Positions 57,513 through 64,000 of a stretch of DNA of 64,000 nt are shown here, one piece after another (the stretch's first letter is position 1; every line of letters starts with the position of its first letter). The translations under genes were made by a program, and so were the position numbers. A model generated the notes under the pieces. The model was given only the letters and a program-made list of their open reading frames with translations. It did no database searches and was not told the DNA's origin. This stretch comes from Thysanoteuthis rhombus (Eukaryota > Mollusca > Cephalopoda > Oegopsida > Thysanoteuthidae), in assembly GCA_963457665.1 (NCBI GenBank), contig OY735211.1, positions 34,420,231 to 34,484,230 on the forward strand. The letters are read 5' to 3'.

Positions 57513-58720
57513 ATGAGTGGAAGACTAAGGGACATTGACAGAAAATATGTGGTAGTAAGAAGTGGACAAGAAACAAGTTAAAGATGGCCGAAATATATGC
57601 TGGAGTAGAAAAGGAAAAAAAAAGATAATAATAAATAAGTATTTTAACAAACCTATCTCAGAATATGCAGAAGAACGAGTGGAGCCACAACACGGTAAAG
57701 ATGATGACGCTGAAGGAAGCCAGTCTGAAGAAATTATGAAAGACAATCAAAAAGGAAATTTATTCACTGAAAGTGCTGTCAGCCACTCTGAAGCAAGAAA
57801 GAACAGCAATCCAATATCTGCCAGTCCTGTAAGATTGATAGATAATTCTGCAACATGACCCAAAATGATGTCAGAGTGTCAGGGACTATTTAGGGGGAAG
57901 CAAAAGGACCACCTACAGTTACTGTACAAGATTTCTCCAAGAATGAGAGTGGATTATGTTTTTCAAAATTTCTCTGCAAAAGGAAATCGCCAAATGGTGA
58001 AATAGTAGATTGTCCATGGCTAATATACTCTGTATCAAGGGATCATGTCTTGTGTTACTACGGCAAGCTTCTTGACAATAACTCAGTAAGTGCATTTGCA
58101 GCTTGTGGTTTTGATAACCGGCCAGACATTCATACAAGACAAGCTGTGCATGAGAACTCCACAAAGCATTTTGGTAGCTATGCTCAGTTGCTGTGACATA
58201 CATCAAAGATTAAAAGACTCTTTGATGAAGTACAAGAAAAACAATTTACACAAGAAACAGGATGCTACCATCAAGTTTTAGAACAACTTGTAGCCGCTGT
58301 ACAGTTCTTTGCAGAAAGAAAAACTTGCCATTCAATGGATTCGAAGAAGACTGCATTTCCTTGGTGCTAGTAAGTTGTTTAAGGAATTTTGATCCAGTAA
58401 TGTAAGATCATCTGCAAAAAATCAAAAATTAGAAAATACACGATCATTATTCAAGGAAAAAAACCATCTGGAATGAGCTTATTAATACAATAGGTGAAGC
58501 TTTTTACCAGGAAATCATTTTACGGAACAAGGCTGCTAAGTATTTTGCAGTAATTCTCGAATGCACACCTGACATTCGTCATCAGGAGCAAACGTCAATG
58601 ATAATTAGATATGTAGCTGATGATTTCCAATCAAATGTCCCAGCAAGAGTATGTGAATGTTTCATCAAGTTTTTCGTCATGGAAAGTAAGCACGGGTGAA
58701 AATATATGCAACACCCTTAT
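57513..58720 (+). pseudogene. hAT-family transposase / ZMYM1-like protein, broken
   Basis: hAT transposases of the ZMYM1-like group carry an N-terminal TTF-type zinc finger and an RNase H-like DDE core. Here the start is MSGRLRDIDRKY at 57513. After a shift comes a polar N-terminus (57562-57858, with NKYFNKPISEYAEERVE). A further shift leads into the TTF-like block CKRKSPNGEIVDCPWLIYS, SRDHVLCYYGKLL, FAACGFDN and VHENSTKHFGSY. A TGA at 58192 interrupts it, then FDEVQEKQFTQE and QLVAAVQFFAERKTC follow. Near 58550 the catalytic start ILECTPDIRHQEQTSMIIRY and VADDFQSNVPARVCECF is clear, keeping the first Asp. The second Cys of the C-x-x-C pair is Gly. The rest of the core (insertion domain, C-terminal dimerisation region) is absent after about 58720. 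Confidence 0.8.
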
Positions 58721-58739
58721 TGTAGTTGAAAATCTTTCT

Positions 58740-59085
58740 TATATTATATTGGTATCCATTTTGTATAATTACACTAGTTTTTCTTCTTTCTTTCTTTTTT
58801 CTTTCTTCCTTTTTCTCCCCCACCCCTTTTAGTTTTAAACAATAAAATAGTCAATTTCATCTATGATTTATAAGAGACGTACAGGAGAAAAAAAAGAATT
58901 ACACTTTAACATCTTAACAGATAAGATACGTGACAACACTCACAGACATGAACCATGACAGCATAAAAATAAAAGACATCTGAAGAAATGGCGCCAATGA
59001 CTTTATGCTCAGATAAACTTGACGGAATTTATTGTCTAGACTTGAAATTTTGAAGCAAGGGAGAAAGAAGAAAGAAGAGAAAAAT
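58740..59085. other. No recognised feature
   Basis: T/C-rich patch at 58775-58830, then AT-rich DNA. No remains of the missing hAT C-terminus could be recognised. Confidence 0.3.
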
Positions 59086-59089
59086 TAAC

Positions 59090-59170
59090 ATATTCTCAAA
59101 CTGTGGACAGACACATTACAATTGAATTTCCCCTGATGAATGTGGACCACTTTTAGTCATTTGCAAGAAA
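59090..59170. mobile_element. hAT-type non-autonomous element, fragment
   Basis: ATTCTCAAACTGTGGACAGA and GAATGTGGACCACTTTTAG resemble the left part of the elements at 47252 and 47620. Confidence 0.4.
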
Positions 59171-59246
59171 CATATAGTTGTGAAATAAATCTTATCTAAC
59201 TTATAATTGCATATTATTATCATTATAATTGCCTTCTCTAAAAAGA

Positions 59247-59250
<4 letters not shown>

Positions 59251-59335
<85 letters not shown>
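59251..59335. repeat. (TA)n microsatellite
   Basis: About 85 bp of pure TA. Confidence 0.97.
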
Positions 59336-59338
<3 letters not shown>

Positions 59339-59556
59339 TCAAATAAACATTGTTGAAAATGACAGACAAACTGTCCACTTAATTTTTTTTGTTAATTCCT
59401 CTAGTTTGCATACAAACCATCTATTGATATCATCTAAGTTTTTTAAAAACGTTCCAAAATTGTCTTGGGAGATTTTTCGACTATCATCGGTCATTATATA
59501 TTGTATATTTGGGCAGCAATCCTTCATATACATGTCTGGATAAATATGAAGGACAA

Positions 59557-59870
59557 AGAAGATTTTGCTTATTCTTTATTGAATTTTTCTTGTTTCCACA
59601 CAAGAGAACATATGTTTGGATTCATAATGTATGGAAATTGTCCTAAAATGTTGTCGTAACTAGCACTTTCAGCCAAACAACTAGATATCTTCAAGATGGT
59701 AAAAATGATTGTAGAATTGTCAAAGACTTTGTGAATGGCAACTTGTTTAGCCGAAAGCGCTAGGTATGGTAACATTTTAGGACAACTATTAGATTTATGA
59801 ATCCAAACATATGTTCTCTAGTGTGGAAACAAGGAAAATTCAATAAAAAAATCAATATAATCTTGTCATC
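59557..59870. mobile_element. Foldback element 4 with hammerhead-like core
   Basis: Arms about 59557-59695 and 59727-59870 are reverse complements (AGAACATATGTTTGGATTCA in both orientations, GTCCTAAAATGTT, ATTGAATTTT), with a loop of about 31 bases. The right arm on the plus strand reads TGTGAATGGC, AACTTGTTTA, GCCGAAAGCGCTAGGTA. The left arm on the minus strand reads CTTGAAGATATC ... GGCTGAAAGTGCTAG. The GGC/GCC stem followed by GAAAG keeps the order of the cores in elements 1-3. Confidence 0.7.
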
Positions 59871-59879
59871 ATATTCAAC

Positions 59880-59898
59880 CACACACACACACAAATAT

Positions 59899-59937
<39 letters not shown>

Positions 59938-59945
59938 TAGATAGG
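59880..59945. repeat. (AC)n-(GA)n microsatellite
   Basis: ACACACACACAC followed by AGAGAGAG. Confidence 0.95.
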
Positions 59946-60209
59946 CATAGATATATATCAAGGTATACCGATGTATATATATATATATATAAATGTGTAT
60001 TTCATTAGATTGGACAGTTTGTATACGGCAATTATCACACTCACAGCCACCCACACATACATATGTTTTAAGAAATGGATATATGATCCGACAGATTGAT
60101 TATAAATTGTGTTATATTATATATAAATTATTATTTGAAATGATCTCCTTTCATTACATGGGTAATGTATCACTTGGCCTTGACAACGTAAATAAAATTA
60201 ACAATTAAA

Positions 60210-60275
60210 GAAAAACAGGCCACTGCAGGAATTGAACTTGCGACCTATAGGGTAGCCCTTTCAACATAGTGTTGT
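60210..60275 (-). repeat. tRNA-like SINE head fragment
   Basis: On the minus strand AGGTCGCAAGTTCAATTCCT followed by GCAGTGGCC is a good pol III B box with a closing 3' stem. A matching 5' part (GTTTAGCTCAATGATAAGAG, A-box-like, then CAACCCTA) lies on the opposite strand at 60427-60455. The two halves are inverted relative to each other, so neither makes a complete tRNA. Confidence 0.45.
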
Positions 60276-60509
60276 TTTTACCAGCAGTAATGTACCATCC
60301 TATATCTATTTCTTAACACATAACTGTCACTTTGAAAGAAATGAATAGAGCAAATGTAGACCAAGAATAAACAAGAAGAGAATTAAGAGTGAAAACAGTT
60401 ATTTGGGCCTTTGCATTACCAGCGACTGTTTAGCTCAATGATAAGAGCAACCCTACTGTGTATATATATATATGTATATACATATCCACAGGCATATCTT
60501 GATTATTGT

Positions 60510-60680
60510 GATTAATTTATTCCTGTATTGTTCAAAACTGCACTGTTCGAGGTCTTGTTATAATTTACTGTGGTTTTTTTCCAGCGTATACTCTGTTATG
60601 TTAATTTGTACAGCAATACCTTGATCGTACTACATCAAAACCCATACTAATCAAAACCGCCCTACCAAGATATTACTTAG
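60510..60680 (+). repeat. Repeat C copy 2
   Basis: Direct copy of 34320-34520: AAAACTGCACTGTTCGAGGT, TTAATTTGTACAGCAATACC, ACTACATCAAAACC. Confidence 0.7.
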
Positions 60681-60695
60681 TATATATTAGAAGTC

Positions 60696-60697
<2 letters not shown>

Positions 60698-60736
<39 letters not shown>

Positions 60737-60777
60737 TGTGTTTGTGTATGTGTTTGTGTGTGTATATGAACAATTTG

Positions 60778-60810
<33 letters not shown>
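60698..60810. repeat. (GT)n and (TA)n microsatellites
   Basis: GT repeats at 60698-60732 and TA repeats at 60780-60808. Confidence 0.95.
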
Positions 60811-60813
<3 letters not shown>

Positions 60814-60814
60814 A

Positions 60815-62090
60815 AATGGTAATGAGAGAGAAGGGAGTCAAAAACTAGATTATGTAAAAGCTAAACAAAATTAGAAAGCTTGAAGGGAATCCTCTTTTCA
60901 TTCTTAGTTATGAGTAGAAAGCACACTGTTTTCTGGGGTATTAGGTGCTATGTTATTTTTTTTCATTTTTGCTTTCGGTAGGGCACCTGTTTATCTGATT
61001 TTCTGTAAAAGCCATTCAGTATTAATAATTTTGAGAAATGTTTTTACCTTAAAACTCTCCCCCGCCACCACACCATATAAGAGAGGAATTCTTCGTTAAC
61101 TCAGAGCCAAGAAGAATTGCCAAGCACTGTAGGTCCTGGCAATGTATTGAGTGTTATATTGATAACTTGTAAAATACCAACAGCTGTCATAACATCTCTT
61201 GGTGGAAGCCTCATGTACCAAAAGTCACAAAAACCTACGATACGTTGCAAAAGTCAATTGCCCTTCCTTAGATTTTATTCCAACTATTTATTTCTCTATC
61301 ATGAAAAAATATATCTAGCTGATACGTGGCTACCCTGTGATCCATTGGATCACAATTGTTGATAATTTGGACCTCACACTATTATTATCAAGTTCCAAAT
61401 CACTCTGACAATTTTAGCATTTTTCAAGTTGGCATATCTTAAGAGCAACTACAAAGCCATAGTTTTGTATGACGGACAGAAAGTAGGGTTCCAAAAATTT
61501 TCAAAATTTTAGTTACAAAGAAATAAATAAAACACCATGCCCCAAATTTTATGTTTAGGGAAAAATGATTTCTCAAGGTAGTAAAGGGGAATAACTGAAA
61601 TGCTTCAAAGTCGGAGAAAATAACGGTCAAGTTCAGCATGATTGTCACATTGTTATTAGGACTCCAACACTAATTTTGTGTTTTGGAAAAATTAATTCTC
61701 AATGATGTAAAGGAAAGTAACAGAAATAGTTCAAAGCCATAGTTTCATATGATGGATAGAAAGCAAATTTTGTGTTTTAGAAAAATTAATCCACTATGAA
61801 GTAAACAAAAGTAATTGGAATACTTCAAAGCCATAATGGATAGGATTTAAGGGTCCAGTTCAGCATTATAGTTGCATCATAAATAGAACCCCTTCCCAAA
61901 ACATGATGCAACAATCTCAAATCTCACAGATTTTTTTTTGCATTCCTAAAGTTTGTGTATTCTTTGGACTCCTTGATTTAGACCAATGGTCAAAATGCAC
62001 AGTTTTGTCTACTTAATGAGCACAGACAAACTGAATCAAACTTTTATTATTATGTGGATCTGATAAATAACTCAGTAGAAACCATCACGA
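60815..62090. other. No recognised gene; internal local repeats
   Basis: TTCAAAGCCATAGTTTCATA-type words recur three to four times between 61450 and 61850 (ACAAAGCCATAGTTTTGTAT, CAAAGCCATAATGG), together with GAAAAATTAAT(T/C)C. This suggests an old, decayed ~100-130 bp tandem repeat. No open frame is supported. Confidence 0.4.
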
Positions 62091-62094
62091 GACA

Positions 62095-62455
62095 AATATC
62101 TTTTTAAAGCGTGCCGTGTTGGGCGTGACCAATGAAAGAATTGAACAAAGGGATGATGAAAGAATAAGTTTAGTCTCTCGCCTTTTATTCAAAAGTCAAA
62201 ATTTTCAAAAAAGAGTATGAACATTGCTAGATACAAACTAAGGGACTAATTTTGCATAAATCAACATTGTAAATTTGATCCCCTCAAGAATCCTATTTTG
62301 GAGGGAAATTTTTTAAAAAAAATGTTTTTTAAAAAACATTGCTTTATTAGTGCTGCCTGCACGTGCAACACACACCTAGTCGGCCAGAACAACTTGAAAA
62401 CTGAAGAAATCACTGTTGACAGTTTTTCTTGACAATATTTATTAGAATGTTTGTA
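62095..62455 (-). repeat. Repeat family A, minus strand
   Basis: On the minus strand: AAATATTGTCAAGAAAAACT, GTCAACAGTGATTTCTTCAG, AACTAAGGGACTAATTTTGC (complement side), ending near GGTCACGCCCAACACGGC. Confidence 0.75.
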
Positions 62456-62479
62456 GTTCTACAAACCAAAGTCAATATT

Positions 62480-63770
62480 TGATGTACTCTGCTTTTCTGT
62501 AATTAAAACTGTTTGGAATCTCTAATCTCTAACACAAATTGCCTCAAAGTTTTCTCAAGTAATCTTCTGTTACTTTATAACAGGCTTGCTAGAAAGAATC
62601 ACAGAGTTCTTCTTTAGACCTGGGCTGTCCTCTGTTTCGTTATTGCATTCAAGGTGATCCCTTCATGTTTCTATGATATTTAGGTGGAGAGACGTTGTGC
62701 AGACCAATTCATGACCGTCAGGGTTTTTTCAGTTCCTTCTTTGTTTAGATATTATGTCACTGCATTAGCAGTATGTTTGGGATGATTGTCATACTGGAAA
62801 GTACAGCTCTTCACAGTTAAACACTTTCCAGATGTAATGATGTAATGGATGAGAATCTGCTTGTATCCATCAGCACTGACAATCCTAACAATATCCCCAA
62901 CATCTCATACAATCACAGAAATTCTATTATAACGCACTGAAGCCTGCAAACACTCATGGTCCTTCCTTTACAAATATCCTTCTTATATAATATCAACAAT
63001 TACATGAAAGAATTTCAAACTTCGACATATCACTCAAAAGCATCCTTTTTTTCCATTCATTCTCACTTTTAACTTTTTGGACGTTTGCATATCTCAGCCT
63101 TTTCCTCTTATTTCCTTTCCAGAGAAATGGTCTCTTGGCTGTTTATGAACATGAAGGAGATTTCTAATCAAGCTTTAAACCAGGCATGGGCAACCCTTCT
63201 AATCTAGCAGGCCACATAGGACATATTTCATCTTTGATTGGGCCATACATTCACTTGAAAATGAATGACATATTACAGAAAACTCAATTTATATTTCATA
63301 CAAACATCGGAGTAACAATCATTTTATTATTGATTAGCAAAGTCAAAACAATGGTATTTTCACAATGTACGAAAAAAAACAGATTTTCTGAGAAAAATTT
63401 TATACAATGTAAAATGAATGTCTAGATTGGCCCCGGGCCACAAAAATGTTGCTGCAAGGCTATGGTTGCCCATATGAGCTTCAAACTGTTGAAGAATTCC
63501 TTTTAAGTGTAGCTGAATTTGATAAATGCTAACTAAGGTCTTTTCAAGATTCCATATTGTCTTTCAGTGATGTCGATCGAAGATGGAGACAGCTTTTTTT
63601 TAGGTCTTTCACTTCTTTTGTCCTTGTCCTTTATCCCTCCTGATTCTAGAAATTTCTTGACAGCTTGAACTTCACATTTTGAGAGTCCAAGTTTGTTAAC
63701 TTAATTCTCTTTAAGAATGGCCTTGTTGGAAAAAAATTAGAATTTTATGATAATTAATCTATGAAATCTC
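62480..63770 (-). pseudogene. Tc1-like transposase relic, split by a hAT element
   Basis: Minus-strand translation, from high to low coordinates, follows a Tc1-family transposase. The N-terminal HTH region is VQAVKKFLESGG then RSERPKKKLSPSS (63560-63700). After the inserted element at 63181-63478 come VQKVKSENEWKKRMLLSD then MSKFEIL ('W..VL.SDESKF' in the family), VWDVGDIVRIV, ADGYKQILIHYIITSGK, FQYDNHPKHTANAVTYYLNK then EGTEKTLTVMNW, and a decayed C-terminus. The second catalytic Asp (YDNHPKH) is retained, but the SPDLNPIE motif is replaced by SAQRLST, so the third acidic residue is missing. Frameshifts and stops occur throughout. The 3' end abuts a family A copy at 62455. Confidence 0.82.
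63181..63478. mobile_element. hAT-type non-autonomous element inserted in the Tc1 relic
   Basis: Left end CAGGCATGGGCAACCC; right end GGTTGCCCATATGAG, which is imperfectly inverted. The interior has GCAGGCCACATAGGACATAT and GGCCCCGGGCCACAAAAATG, typical of hAT elements with CAGGGGTGGGCAACTT ends. Flanks CTTTAAAC (63173-63180) and CTTCAAAC (63479-63486) form an 8 bp target duplication with one mismatch. It has no coding capacity. Confidence 0.8.
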
Positions 63771-64000
63771 TTGCAATTTGCATGAATTGACTTTCCTCGA
63801 CACTAGTTCATTAACAATGCCTTTTATTTTAAATGAACTCTTGAAGAATTTTTCTTTGATGTTCAGAACATGTTTTAACTTGAAAATCATCCAACCATGA
63901 TAAAAATTCAAAAGGTTTTCATCTGTCAGAGACTTTTAGATGTAAAATGTAGAGCATATTCATGTGAACTGAACAGATAAAAATAAATGGAGCATCAAAT

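Overview
The window looks like AT-rich, non-coding nuclear DNA of an invertebrate animal. There is no operon structure, no ribosome-binding sites and no dense coding. Long (TA)n, (GATA)n, (GT)n, (GA)n and (GAT)n tracts alternate with decayed transposons and short tRNA-derived repeats. The mixture of mariner/Tc1, Tigger (pogo), hAT and RTE-type LINE relics, and one SINE head at 54655 resembling those common in cephalopods, makes a mollusc, possibly a cephalopod, my best guess (inference, moderate at best).

Layout. 1-7 kb: a broken Tc1-like transposase on the minus strand, an inverted pair of a ~195 bp repeat (966 and 4268), a 248 bp foldback insertion with a 12 bp target duplication (1964-2211), an RTE LINE fragment and a hAT-type non-autonomous element. 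7-11 kb: pieces of a Tigger transposase with two copies of the window's commonest repeat, here called family A. 11.5-14.5 kb: the best candidate coding sequence, an 88-codon terminal exon on the minus strand (11535-11798), with two smaller splice-bounded candidates (14134-14223, 14354-14422) and, on the plus strand, a fragment resembling the TM3/DRY region of a rhodopsin-family GPCR (14773). 16-25 kb: microsatellites, a 200 bp-arm inverted repeat, an RTE fragment and pyrimidine-rich DNA. 25-32 kb: a possible minus exon (25214-25294), a mariner relic, GATA arrays and the best LINE relic (RTE-like, 30150-31016). 32-45 kb: more family A, a 400 bp-arm inverted repeat, a second LINE type, and candidate exons at 41021 (minus) and 44344-44519 (plus). 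45-57 kb: mariner fragments, a tandem duplication carrying two hAT elements, a foldback and two long polypyrimidine tracts. 57-64 kb: a broken hAT/ZMYM1-like transposase gene, a fourth foldback, and a Tc1-like relic split by a hAT element with an 8 bp target duplication.

No complete functional gene is visible. The window is best read as intergenic or intronic DNA, possibly the introns of one or two large genes. Every exon call is provisional because it rests only on open frames and splice-site consensus. The observations most worth checking are four foldback elements whose arms carry a hammerhead-ribozyme-like core, family A (ten copies in 64 kb), and the candidate minus-strand multi-exon gene.
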